From Notospermus geniculatus (lineage: Eukaryota > Nemertea > Pilidiophora > Heteronemertea > Lineidae): a stretch of 64,000 bases of DNA. The first letter of the stretch is position 1. Each line of letters begins with the position of its first letter. A program made the translations under genes and the position numbers. The notes under the pieces are model-generated. The model ran no database searches. It was not told the DNA's origin and saw only the letters and a program-made list of their open reading frames with translations. The DNA lies in assembly GCA_002633025.1 (NCBI GenBank), contig NMRB01000187.1, positions 110,486 to 174,485 of the forward strand, given 5' to 3'. Below, piece after piece: positions 11,527 to 25,000 of this stretch.

Positions 11527-12185
11527 AGAGTGGTTCCTTTTCGTTTGTTTGGGTGTGAGCCATTTTGGGGGATTTTGCCTGCAAACCCTGAAATCTTGAA
11601 GTCCAGTAATTGGGACACGCCTGTCCCGGAAATATCAGATTGTTGGTTAGACACAAATACGGTATCATGAATCCATACAAAAACATGATGTAAAAATATA
11701 CATGTATAGTGGTGACAATGGAAAGGAGTTGTTCATACATGTACCAAAGGTAATTCAAGCCAACAACAGAATGACCTGGATTGCTTGGAATGCATAAACT
11801 CCTCACATTGGTGATTAGGACATGTAAACATATAACATGAGCCATTCAATGATCAATACAAAGAACCATCCAGGAAAATTCCTTACATTTTACTCTCCAT
11901 GACATAAAAAATACTTATTACAGGATGGCCCAGAAAAAGTGCCCTGAAACAAGCAGTACATGTAAACAATGAAGTGCTGTTGTTTGAGGGACACTCCGGG
12001 CTGACCGCAAAGAGCTCATGTACATGTAGGAGGAAACTGGGTGCCCAGACAGAGAAAGCCACTGCAGGCATCCATGTCATGCTCAGTAGTGTCAGCCACT
12101 TTGTTCTATTGCACTGTGATTGAATGATGTTCCCATCAGATCAAGCGAGTTGGAATCAAAACGATAAAGACTAAGACATGTAAGA

Positions 12186-12345
12186 GTTCTTGTACAAGTT
12201 GGCTTTCTATGGGAACTCAACCATAGAAAGCTACATTGTATGGGCAGTCATAATGTCATTGGTCTCAGCTTAGGAAACCAGCAATGGTGAATTGCCAATT
12301 GAGCATATTGAGAATGAGAGCCAACTCGCATGAGAATCCCTCACA
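12186..12345. mobile_element. dispersed short repeat, CTATGGG...AACTCGCA family (diverged copy)
   Basis: It shares an ordered string of motifs with the copies at 1538, 30719 and 63704: CTATGGG(C/A)AACTC, CCATAGAAA, GGGCAGTCA, AATGGTGAATTGCC and GAGCCAACTCGCA. The order and spacing are kept, so these are members of one small interspersed family. Confidence 0.6.
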
Positions 12346-12590
12346 AGGACTATTAAGGTTATGGGTTCGCAGTGTTTTCACACTTCAACCTTGACTGGAA
12401 CAAACTCCGTTTTGGGCAATGTTGACGCTGAAATAAATAGCAACTCCCTCTGCCTTGATAGATTATTCAAAATCAATGAAGCAAAGGATGCTCCAGCTTC
12501 CAGTCAATTTATTGAATATGGATGGTTCACGGAACTTGCACGATTTGCCAACTTGGAGACGAGATTATCTGGGAATCGATGTGACTCAGT

Positions 12591-12795
12591 GAAGATTTAG
12601 TGATCCCATGAGATTAGATCCAAAGATTCACCAAGGAGGTGACAAGTTGAAATCGACCCAATGCTGTTGAGAGCCAACAAGCCCAGGCCAGCATTCCGGA
12701 ATTTAGAAGATTTAGTGATCACGTGAGATTACACATGTAGATCCAAAGATTCACCAAGGAGGTGCAAATTGAAATCTACCCTCTGTTGTTGAAGC
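12591..12795. repeat. two-copy direct repeat, period about 116 bp
   Basis: GAAGATTTAGTGATC begins at 12591 and again near 12707. Both copies continue with TAGATCCAAAGATTCACC and AAGGAGGTG, with small differences. Confidence 0.75.
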
Positions 12796-13027
12796 TGCGA
12801 TCTGGCAGCATTTCCAGAATTCTTGAAGAGTGCATGCAGCAATCTTGCAACGGTTGATCCAGTACAAAACCTCCCCTGGTTCTGACATCTAAGGCCAATG
12901 GGATCTCCTACATGTATATATCTTAGAGATAATTCTGATTATTGGGTCATGGAATGCATTGTTACATGAATTACAGTACCGTATCATAATATTCAATCTC
13001 AAGCCAAGGTCTCTGATTTCTTTGCAG

Positions 13028-16000
13028 ATTCTATGTTTTGATGTGCGACTGATCGAAGAACATTTCCAACCATGATGGGATCATTACAAGCAGGTAAGGT
13101 CACCTTTTACTCCTCAGCCACCAAATTTCTTTCTTGCCAGTGACCGCACATGGCCCGTATTCCAGAAGCCTCCTCAACTCTAAGGTCCACTTTAACCTTT
13201 TGTATTTTGCCCTGCAAACAATACCTAAAGGTATAACCTTAGAGAAAAGGAAGCTTCTAGAATACGGGCCAATATATCAGGATGATGGTGATGTGATGCC
13301 AGTGTTGGAAACACTCCTTCTGGTTCGCCCACCACCCTCACCCATCCCATTCTCTGGTTCTTTCCAAAGTTGCTGACTTCTCAAGTCAAAGCCAATTTGT
13401 TGTCACTTGCTCTCTTTGAATATGATACTTTCTCAATGTTCTCCCGACTGACTGTCACCAAAAAACCAAACCATGGTAAAAATTTGCGATTGGCAAATGT
13501 CTGTGTTATACAAACCTGTTAGCTCGTTCATCACTCTAGCTGATTGCATTTGATCTAACATCGATACAAGCTGTTGACCATGATGGTAAAAAATGAAATG
13601 TTGCTGGTATTGGATGCTGGCTTTGACAGGTACTGTCGCTTGGTTGGTGCCGATTGGATTAAGAGAGAGGTCTAGACACTGCTAGACCAGCAGAATTGTT
13701 GTTTGTTCTGTACATTACTTGTTAACTGATGGGTGTGACTTTTTTGTGAGGACATAGACATGGCTTGCAGAGCACGATCTCAATGAGATTTATACCAATG
13801 TGCTAACAACTTCTCAGAAAGGCTCCACAGGACTTTGTGGAAGACCCCAGATTCATTGTAGAATGGCATTCATTGCCAAATCTTTAACCCCAAGTCCTCA
13901 CATATTCAATTTACATGGCTTATCGTTTCTTTCTCTGGCGCGGAAATTGTCAATTCCTTTCACCGACAAGCAATGTGTACGACAAGTGTCATTGATTTCA
14001 AAATCGATACTTCACTTGCTGAGCAAGTTCCTACTTCGTGATCGTTTACGGCAAAGAGGAAAACGTCGTGTGGCATGATTCCTATTAATGCACGGCAACA
14101 TTTAATGACCCAATTTTATTGGACTCGGCCGCATTGAACGAATATGTGACATGACTTCCTAATTGGATTAGTTCCTCAGACGTGTCTCTTGGCATGGTTT
14201 TTGCACTGGGAATTAAAAAGGATGCCAAGGGAACTGATATTGGACTTGATACAAGTATCACTACAAAACTGTGTGGTGTGAATGTTATAATAACCGAAGT
14301 CGTCCTCCAGAAATTTTAGCAAATTTTCGACCCCATGCGGCACTTTCAAGTCGAGCTACCAGAAGTAATGTGAATGTTACGTGTACATGTACATATGCCG
14401 TGCACTCGTAACATTTCACGTTTTGGCCACCAGGGAATTCAACCTTGCGATCAATTCTTGTCGACTCTGACAGCCCACATACAGTTTTCACCCTAAGACT
14501 AGAGAGCATGGCCTGAAAAGGATTCTCGATACCTTGATTACCTGAACACAAACCTTTGATTTGAACAAACCTTTGAGTGTGCCTGTTCCTGGTGTTTGCT
14601 TATCCTGAACTGTCTGTGTGGCTACCACTTACTCATCGTGGTTGATGTCGCTAATTAGTGGCTAGGATTACTTCCTAATTAAGAAAGACTCTAAAAAATC
14701 AATTAGATGATGGATGATGGCACTAGACCTGGGAGGCTGTACAATACAAGTGGATTTTCTTCTCATCTGACGGGAATGCCAAGTTGTTCTGCCCCAGCTG
14801 CAAGTGCAAGAAGTTCTTTGTGTGCTAAATGTCAGGCCTTATTAGCTCCAGAGCATAGGCCTGGCTCTAGTATACCACTGGAGCTTTCTCCTGATTTACC
14901 TGGAAAGACATGAAACAAGAGTTGAGGAGCAGTTATGACGAGTTTTAAAGTTTCTCTCTCAAACTCTGAGTGCAAGTTTACTTCTGGCCCATGTTTGATA
15001 CTTGCCGATGTTGCCATCATTATCTTAGTTATTGAACATCGTGTGCTAAGACATCAGGGGCCGGTTGCACAAAACTCATGTTAGCGCAAACATGGTGTTA
15101 GTGCTAACTTTTATGTTAGATGACGTCAAAATCCATTGTCATTTTACGTCATTTAACATGATGTTAGCGCTAACATGAGTTTTGTGCAACCCAGCCCTGA
15201 TCAGGAAAATGTGTGTATTGACTATTTTCGCTCTCTCATGTTCCTCACTGACGTGAAATTTGCCAGCTCTCGATGTCAGCATTCAGGGTCAGATGCCGGA
15301 ACCACGGATGATGTGAACTTATGAGACCTTGTTCAATATCTGATAGAAAATCAATGTGAATAATAAGTACATGTAATTAGTAGTGGTAGCAAGCGTCCTT
15401 TATCAACTGATTCCTATACATGTTGTGATTCTGATCCCAGCAAGATATCCTGGCAATTTTGATTCGTCGTGGACAAGCTACTTCAAGGACAGTCACTACG
15501 AGTGGTGCAATGGAAACATCGGCACCTACATGTATCACTCTGAGGTTCCAGTTTCGATCCCCAGTCAAACCAGCAGACATGGCAGAGATAGCGTGGGCAA
15601 CTCTTTGACCGCATAGTTTTCTGGGCACTCTGGTTTTCTCCTACTGTTATTCATCCTGTGTTGTCTTAAGGTGCTTACAGGTCGACATTGCGTCTTGAAG
15701 CAATTTGCGGCAACTAGCTTCCTGGCGATGGAAGCAACTCGGACTGACTGATCAGTTGCCGATTTTGTCGACCTGAGTGCACTTGCGTCGCCAAGCAAAT
15801 GCCAGATCCGCTAGTTGCCACGAGTTGCTTTGAGTTGCCCATGTTCTACATGTACTTTTTGGTGACTTGTCGCTGCTTTCGGCGACTCAGATCCGTCGAC
15901 CTGCACCTGCTGAGGTAACTGCCAGCTGTTCCGAGTTCCTCTCAATTGTGAAATGTCGACCTGCGCATTCTGGTTTTTTATCCGTGACGCAATGTCGACC

Positions 16001-19000
16001 TGTAAGCACCTTTAAGGGTTGTGATATTTGGCTCAGCTGCTCAGCTCGCGACTTGCCCCCCCCCCTATTTGCAGAAGCTCCCCAGACATGCTTGATAATC
16101 CAAAAGTAAACTCCAATTTTTTAACATTGCTAAAGAAATGTCATCCACATGGTAACATGTTAGTTTGTTTGGTTTTCTGTTTCATGAACCCTGGTAAAAT
16201 AAAACAACATCAATACCAGTCGAGTCAAAACGCGTGTTGTATTTTAAATGGCCTGTGGCACCAGGGGGCGAATATTGAGTCTAAATTAGCTTAGCTGACA
16301 TGTCTTCACATACACTGGTAATTTGAAAACGATGCGTTATCGCTAGGAGCGAGCAGTTGGTTTGGATAGCGATGTATTGACTTGCCTTCAGTCACGTTTT
16401 AATGTCAGAGAAGTGCTTCACGGGTAATGCCATCCTGCCTTTGTGTGACGGTGAATCGCTGTATTAACTTGGGCTCTGTAATCTGACGATGAGAATTTGG
16501 CTTCCCTTTGACTTGAAAGTGGCAATTTCCATCTTTCTTTATGATTGGACGTGTCCTTGAATAGTTTGTTCAGGTATTGACACCAGTTCATTGGCTTCAG
16601 GGTTATGCTGAGAAAGTGATCCGTCTGGCGTGTCTGGTGTTCCTCGGCATGGTGTCTGTTAGAATTTGTCTTTACAGATTCTGCCCGCGCCCACTCTTCA
16701 AGTTGGGATGGTGTCCAAATTGAGGTGCGATTTAGGTGGGATTTTGATGTAACATTTTGTTGCACCGCCTTGCGTCCCGCCGGTTCTTCATACATTGTAG
16801 GACAGGGCTATACCCCCTTCTCTGCAGCCCTCCAGTCCAGACATCTAGACCAACTATCATGACTATGCTGGAGCATATCCCAGCAAACGCACAACAATGA
16901 ATGAATTACAATAACTGTTGTCTGTATCTCATCTGTTTACGAAGTGGCAATGGATCCCAAATGGCACTTTTTCAGTTCCCACCAGCTGATCATTCTGATG
17001 TCTGCCTGTAAACTCGTCTGTCTGCAGAGGTGAAAACTTGGATTGTGAAGTACATTCATGACCATTCCCACTGGAATACATGTATCATCCTTTGCTACCT
17101 ACGGTACCACTTTATTCTTTCAGCTTGATCTTTATGAGAGGTTTATACCGTCATTTGTCTTATGTACTTTTGCTGTCTCTGTGGATGTCCTGTGTCAAAA
17201 GACCAAACAGATCGAACCTTTTATTGTCTTTCCTACACATCCATCGCTACCCTGGAATGTAATCTTCAGTATGGTTGGATCATGCCAAAAGTACATTCTG
17301 CAATTAGTCACAGGATCTTCATTCAATCACAACTCAGATGAGAGCATTCACCGGAATGAAAATTCCCTCTGATCTCCTGATGTTGTGAAAGCAGTCCGAG
17401 AATTCTTTCCAGTACAATTTACCTCATCTGTCGTTCTGCCCCCAGGTTTGAGCGGACATTACCTTCTGTTATTCCTAAATGACTTGGAAATGATTTGGCA
17501 GTGAATGAGCTCGAAGAAACCATCATCAGTATAGGAACAACTTTCCTTCAAATATCTTTCAATCAACACCATAAGGTATGATATGAGATGACAAAAGATG
17601 CCACCTCCTGGAAGGTCTGGGGGTAAGAGGAAGAAATTCTTGGTGTCGTCAAAAGATAGCCTTTCACCAGGACAGGTCATTCGTGGTTTCCTGGACTCTT
17701 CCTTTGCTGAATCTGCCAATCTACTTCTCGTTTCATAATCTGCTGCGCGTTTTGCCGTCCTGTCTTGTTGGGATTTGCTCCATCGATCGCCCATTCTCGC
17801 TATCAAAATGGCATCAAACTGTGACAGCCCTGTTAAAAATCACCAGAAGTTCTCGCTTTATCGTGGAGATTGGTGGGATCAATTTGACAGGTTGGAATTG
17901 CTTCTCTCTATTAGCCTGATACGGAGGCCAGCATCCACTTCAGTGAATTGCTTCAGTCAATCAATACCTTCCGAGCTATTAGTCACTAATCATTTGGCTA
18001 TTATTTATTGAGTTCCTGTCCATCAGAAGAAATGCCTTGCTGTGACAGTTGATTTGGTCGTATCGTGATACGAAATTCACTGTGCTGTGGTTGATTTGGA
18101 GTTAACAAAACTGCCCACCAAGATGCTCAAAAGACTGACTAGGCCTGTTTCCACCAGTCATCAGTGGGGACCTGGACAATTGAAGTATCCACTGGTCTTC
18201 CAAGTAGGCCTACTCTGCAGCACATGGAGTTACTTTTACTTTTGTCACCAAACTCACTGATTCTCATCCTGAGAATCTCAGGTCATTGCGGTCATACCCC
18301 TGTATTCCCTTAGAAACAAGTTCGAGGAGGGAGCTTCTGTGGAGACCCTGGGTGCGAGGATGACTGATTCCAGTAGAGGGACAATGACATGCGTTGGAAA
18401 GAGGACCTTTTGCTACCCACTGCCAGATGTTGCAGGGGATCGCCTTTGCCTTGCTTGCAGCGTCCGCATGTTCTTGTGGGATCTACTCAACCATTTCTTC
18501 TCATTCAACCTCAATGCGTACTGTTTCAATGCCAGGCATCCACACGCTCTCCAGATGGCTCTCAAATTACATTACTATAGAAAATGTTATGGATTTTCCA
18601 TCATCTTCTTTCAACGTTCATATAACACGTTGTACATCTTTTATTTTGTTCTGAAATAATTGTCTTGAGCCCTGGTTTTCATTCCATGACGGCAGGCGAT
18701 ATTGATGATATTGGCGAGATGCAACATAAGATACACTCACACACAAGTTTTCACACCAGGCAAGAGGGGTTTGTTTGCTCCAATTTGCATCCTTTATCAG
18801 CAATGTCAATATCTGCCAAGCCTCGAGTGTTGCCAACCCAAGTCGCTAACTCGGATTAAGAGAGGACATGCAAGAGTATTTTCCAGGGTGTAGCCTTCTA
18901 ATTCAGTTGATGGTGTGGGCGATTTTCAGCCAAGTGTGCAAGTAACATAAAAGACACTCGTGAACAATTGAACCCATTTTTTTCTGATAATTTGGTATTA

Positions 19001-22000
19001 TTTTGCTGATTTAGTGAATTTTTAAGGATTCTACAAAGTTGCAACACAAGAACAATTCTTAGCTATGAGAAAATACATTTTCTAATTTCATGTATTGTCT
19101 TTTTTGTTACCGAAGTAACAAAATATCTAGCATGTCTGGGGTTTGGACAACATGGCACCAGGACTTAATCAAGGCTTTACTCAAGATTTCATCAAATTAC
19201 CATGTCTCTGGACTGATTCTTTTTAAAATGTAGCCTCTCACACCTCAATCTGTCTTTTTTGTTACCAGTTTGTCTTTTATGTTACCTCACGTTACCCCAT
19301 GTCGGTAACAAAAAAGACCAAACTTTGGTAACAAAAAAGACACACCCAGAAGTTTACAGGTGGAACAGTGCACAAATGTACACACAAACACTCTCACAAT
19401 TACAGCTAACTGGACCAGTTATACCAATAAAGTCACAATTTCTGTTCTTTTCTGTATCCTCCAGTTGCTTTGCAGTAACAACAAAGACCTGCGATTTGTG
19501 AGACACTTCCATTCGAAAAACTTACAGATCTCTTTTTTTCCTGCCACATCATACTAAAATTCAAAAATGGTGCCAAAATGGCTTTCTTACATCCTGGTAC
19601 TTTTAAAAAACCAAGGTAGTGATATCTATTAGGCACCGTGTTAATTATTTTCCTCAGACTGTGATGATGGTAACAAAAAAGACAACGCCTGACTCAAATT
19701 TGCAACAGAGCTATCTTAATGAATATTCATTGAAGAAAACTAGAAACTTGAGAGAAAAATGAGTTTTATGAAACTTTGATTTATAAAGAAAGTTACATAA
19801 TGTTCTGCAAGTGGAAAGATTCATCAAGGAAAACAAAAAGTCTACTTTAATAACAGTGACCCAGTTTGAGACGGGTAACAAAATGGACATTTTGAGCATA
19901 AAAATCTTTCAATATTTTTAATTTTTTACTCAGAGTTGACATAACAATTTTTTTGAACTCAAAAAAAGTATTCTCCAACAAATTAAATTGCCCTCTTGGT
20001 GTTTATTTGGGATTAAATGGGTTAAATGTGGTAAGACATTTTTTACCCCTGAATTGCACACTTGGGTGAAAATCGCCCGTGTGAATGAAGTCAGTCACGC
20101 TATGGGATGCTGTTGTTGTGTGTAGTAGGTATCTGTTCAAGACTACTTAGACAATACGGTAGTACAAGGTGTTTCCAAAAACTAATCCCCCTGAAAAAGC
20201 ATTGTGTGGCATATCAGACGGTATCCTTTCATGAAATATGTGACCCGGCAGGACAAAATGAGTCAGAATGCGCAGATAAGAAGACCCAATGTCCAAGGTG
20301 ACACCAACAGTTCGCTGATTTCAGGATTGTCTGCCCATTGTGAAATTTGACATCGTTGATTTCTGTGATATGATAAATAAAAAGGCAATTTCCAGATTTC
20401 TGTGGTTGCTGTCTGGTTCCACCTTCGGCCTTCTTCTGTGCGATTTACGACTCATTTTGGTGTGCCGGGTCACATATGCACAACTGCTTCTTCTCCATCT
20501 TTCAAACCAAAGTTTTCATCTTACTGTGAAATCTGTACTGAAATGTGGTCCAGGACCACAGATTTGGGAGAAGTGGCTTGAATCAACTCCGCATCGACTG
20601 GCCATTTATAAGAAATGAAATCTCCTCTTCATATGAAGGTACATGTAGTCAGTACTCCTTCAACATCCTTGTACATGTATTTACCCTTCAAAACTAATAG
20701 CCTCATATCATTTCATTGGCGGTTAATTGATTTTTTATCGCTCGGATGCGTCTGCCTGCTTTGATTTGTTCCGTATGAACAAACTTTATGGGCATCTAAT
20801 GGTGGAATCAAGAGCTGTGTCAAGCAGAAGACAGCATCCCTTCTGTCTATGAAGGTACACTGGACTCTGGTTTCTGTTTCAAGACTTTGATGATTGGTGA
20901 ATATTGGTGTGGTTTTGGGTCTGTAAACAGACATCGATTCTGGTCTCTTGTTTCTGCCTGAAGTGATCAGGATTTCGGCAGATCCTGGGGATGTTGTTCT
21001 GTCCATTTTGCACAGCAGGAAAGTGGGAATTTGATTGGTGACAACATCTTTCCACGGAGGCAGAAAGGCAGATGTCATTTGGTGGGGGCAAAACAGATGA
21101 CACCGACAGTGACATTGAAGCATTATCGGCAAATTCGAAACAGAAGTACGTCCCTCTCGGACTGACACAACGAAGGCATGATTGGATAGTGGACCTTTTC
21201 TCATCATGTCAGACATGATCGACACCAAAAGCAATAATCTCTCATGCAGGTGGAATTATGATGCAAAACTTGCATTTAGTAAAAAAAGCTTTGATATTGT
21301 GAGCGTAGCTCAATATGGTGCCATGACTTTTGCGATCAATATTCAAAAACTGTAGATATTGAACATTAGACTGGAAAAGTCATGCTGGAATCTGATTGGA
21401 TTTTGTTAGAGTTCGATTGCATTAGGGCCATTCATGTGAACACAACTGCTGTTTTATTTTAGGGCTATCAGCACGGCGCAATGGAAACATTGGCACCTGT
21501 CACCTCTGATCTGAGGTTGCAGTGTTCTCCGCAGGGCTTTGGGGGCCCACCCTACCTTGGCATTTTACCACCCTACCTTACAGTACCTTACCTTACAGTA
21601 CCACACTACCTTACAGTACAATTTTGTAATGGTTTTCTATTACACCCCCTACCTTAAATTGGTGACCACCCTATCTTAATGTGCAAAGTAATGGGAAAAC
21701 CTGGAATTTCAAGGGTACCACCCTACATTAAGAAATCCTGCGGAGAACACTGTTAAATCCGGTTCCCATCATCACTTGGATCATTCTTTATGTACTCAGT
21801 TATTGAGGGGTGACTCTAGTGTCAGGTTTTCTCGAGGTACTCCTGTTTCCTCATGCAGGGTTTCCGCCAGGATTTTCAAGGAGGGGGGGAGAAAAAAAAT
21901 TTGGGGGAAAATTTTTTTTTTGAAAAAAAATGTTTTTTTCAAAAATTTTTTTCGTTGTTTTGTTAAAAATGGCCTCCAGAGTCATATTTTACACTCCAAA

Positions 22001-25000
22001 ATGCAAACTTAGTCTTCCTTATGCATGAAAATTGCATTTGAAATGTAAGAAATTAAAGAAAAACACTACTGAAGTGAAAATAGTGATGTTTGAAAAAGGT
22101 TAGTCTGCAAACTTGATGGGGGATATCCCCTCCTTGAAATTTTTGAGGAGGGGANCCCCCCCCCCCACTGGAAGAAACACTGTCATGTAGCCTATAATTT
22201 GCCCAATGTTTTCTATAGCTAGACAAAAATGCAAGCTCTCAATTGACGGGTTTCTTCGGCACTTCGTTGATCTCGCTCCTGAAAAAAGACAGTAAAACAA
22301 CGAGCCACTCTTGAAAAAAGACAGCAAAACAACAAGTTGTTCTTGAAAAAAGACAGTGAAAACACTGATGTGCATAAAGTGGCTTCTTTAGACCTGATAA
22401 AGGTTCATCAATCATGTGACAACTCAATTACTGTTACATGTATCCATGTTGCTCCCTCACAAATGTCACCTTATCCAATTCATTTCTTATACCCCGGGCT
22501 ATTCACGAAATTCTCGCTTCTTTTCAAGATCATCACCCCTGACCAGCCAATCCTGAAGTGTATTTATCTCAAGTAATTGAATCAACCATCATTTATCATT
22601 AGAGGCGATTGACAAGGCAGACTGCTGTGAAATCAACAGTGTTCATAACAAGATTGGCTGAATCTATCACAATCAAACTCTAATGTCATTCATCAGTAGC
22701 ATTTGGTTTCGTCTTGTCTCCTCTGACAGAGAAAATTTCTAATTTATATGTTTTTGAGTCATTGATGTGGTTGTCATCATGATTGTACTGTGTTCAATAA
22801 AAAAGGGATCTCGCTGATCTTTATTACGTTGAAACTCATTGCACTTTCATCATGCGGTGTCACATTGCCGTATCGGTAATATCAAAGGCTTTCAGTGAAA
22901 TCGACCTAGGTAGGGAAAACTTCTCATTGTAATTGTCAAAGTTCAAATAATGAAGCTTTTCCACGGTAAATGCAGTCTCAAAAGGCTCCACATTATTTAC
23001 CCTTACATTGTATCTCTCCAGAATCCTTTGTGGGGAACTCGTAGCACAGCTCACTCAGCACATCTTGATCTGTGTACTTCAAACCAGTTTAGAAAACATG
23101 TTAGAAAGTGGTGAATAATTGGCCAGGAATCAAACTCATGACCAGTTGGTCCTGAGTCTGATGCTCAGTGACTACATGCCTCTTTCTCCCCAAGTTACAT
23201 GTAGGTGGAAACTCCGCTTGGAATCAAACCCGTGGCCTCTCAGCCAGGTGTACAATGCTCACTGCACTATCCCCAAGTTGAGAGGTAACTCAAGTGGCAG
23301 TTGAACCTGTGATCTCTCCGTCTTGTGTCTGATGCTCCACCAGCTTTCCCCATGTTATCACAAGCATTTTCCCAATTGCCTCCGTCAGGTTCATTTCGTT
23401 CGAAGCTATCTAGAAAACACATGGGGCATTCTCCAGGCTGTGTGGGTTGCTAAGTAATAAAGTGCTAATCAATAAGATTTGTGCGAGCCAATGAAGTGGT
23501 CAATGAAGCGACCCAATTGGTGATTGATTTGGTCACCAGGTGACCTACGACATGCTGGGATTTACCAGGACGTGTTTGATTTGATTAGTGCCGGATGTTG
23601 GATCTCTTGTTCGCTGGCTCTGCATCTTGAGTTGTCCAGGTCTTCTTGGTGAGAACGGGCGGTTTTCTCCAGTAAAAAACAGTGCCAAAGTTTGAAAATG
23701 AGAGAGTGCATATCCGTCATGTACCACCTGATTGCATTTCCAATGTGTCAAGACTTGTTCGACAGCAAGCCATAAATGATGACATTCTCCTGCGAAAAAC
23801 ACCAAGATGTCATGATATGGCAAGTCCAGTTTCCAATAATGGGCTGTGTTACATGCTAACGACTGAGAAAACCAGCTCGAATGTAAGGTTTCGTATGAGG
23901 ACCTTTCCCCTGATGAACATGATAAGGTCAATGAGAATATGATCTTCTCTAGATGAATATTCAGTGCTAGATATTGATCTTGTGATCAATTCGCTGTCTG
24001 GAGGGAATGTCGCGACACCTGGGTATACCAAGCTTGAATGATCATAGTCCGTGTTGAAGAAACTGCAATATCGTTTTCGATGAAATATTTACCACTTTGT
24101 TACCATGAAAGGAAATGCTCTTTGAAGTGTTGCTGAATCGTCAAGCAATTCGAATGTGGAATATCATGTTTATAGTACAATTTCTGTGTTGGCTGCTTGT
24201 ACTAGTTCCTGTGTCAGGGGTTTCAAGTTCCTTCACCGTTCTGTCAATCGGTTTGCGAAGTCGTGAGGTTGAAATGGAGTGGAAAGGTTGGCAGGGTCTC
24301 TGCCAGAAATATTTTTGAGGGTATTAATTTCTTCAAAATCAACAAAAATCCCATGAAATTAAAGAAAATGGCCCGTTTCTGTCCCTTTGGGGGTACTAGC
24401 ATAGTACCCTTAGTACCCTCTGGCGGAAACACTGGTTGGGGACTACAAAAGAACTTTATTTCACTGGAAGGTATACGTGTGTAGAATCTGTAAAATCTGC
24501 TGTTGGGACTATTCCTGATCATCTAGAACACAAAAAGAAAAGGTTCAGTGCCCTGACGATCAGTGGTAAAAACTTGGCAAGATCTCAGATTGGACGAGCA
24601 GATTTTGCAAATCAGGAAGTTCTTCTCCAAACAGCATTATTTGCTAATCATCACCAGATGACCATGCTTAGCTGGCGTGACCAAGAGTTACAGCCAGTTT
24701 CCCTTAAGGGCAATGTTGCTAATTGAGAATGTCGTGAATGGGTTAGCGCTACTAGTGTACACGCCATCTCAGAGAGTCAGGCTGATGTGAGCATCGCATA
24801 ACTTGACTTGTGTGCTGTCTGGCCATACCTTTGTGGGGAACTCGTAGCACAGCTCACTCAGCACATCTTGATCTGTGCACTTCAGACCAGTTTAGAACAT
24901 GTTAGAAAGTAGTGAATAATTGGCCAGGAATCAAACTCATGACCAGTTGGTCCTGAGTCTGATGCTCAGTGACTATGCCTCTTTCTCCCCAAGTTACATG

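Larger units (their letters stand above)
11527..13027. other. non-coding stretch upstream of the MPDZ start exon
   Basis: It holds a diverged small repeat at 12186-12345 and a two-copy direct repeat at 12591-12795 (separate entries). The true first, non-coding MPDZ exon and promoter must lie upstream of 13028 but could not be located. Confidence 0.4.
23025..24827. repeat. tandem duplication, unit 1 (1.80 kb)
   Basis: This unit begins CCTTTGTGGGGAACTCGTAG and is repeated from 24828. The two units differ by substitutions and small indels plus one transposon (24292-24434) present only here. No gene is seen within. Confidence 0.9.

Noticed and set aside
11405-11845. 146-codon open frame, minus strand
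   Set aside because: About a quarter of it is the right arm of the inverted-repeat element; no domain.
16418-16795. 125-codon open frame, minus strand
   Set aside because: No recognisable domain or conserved motif; no splice sites in frame.
20713-21234. 173-codon open frame, minus strand, the longest in the window
   Set aside because: No recognisable domain, signal peptide or splice context; lies within the MPDZ intron.
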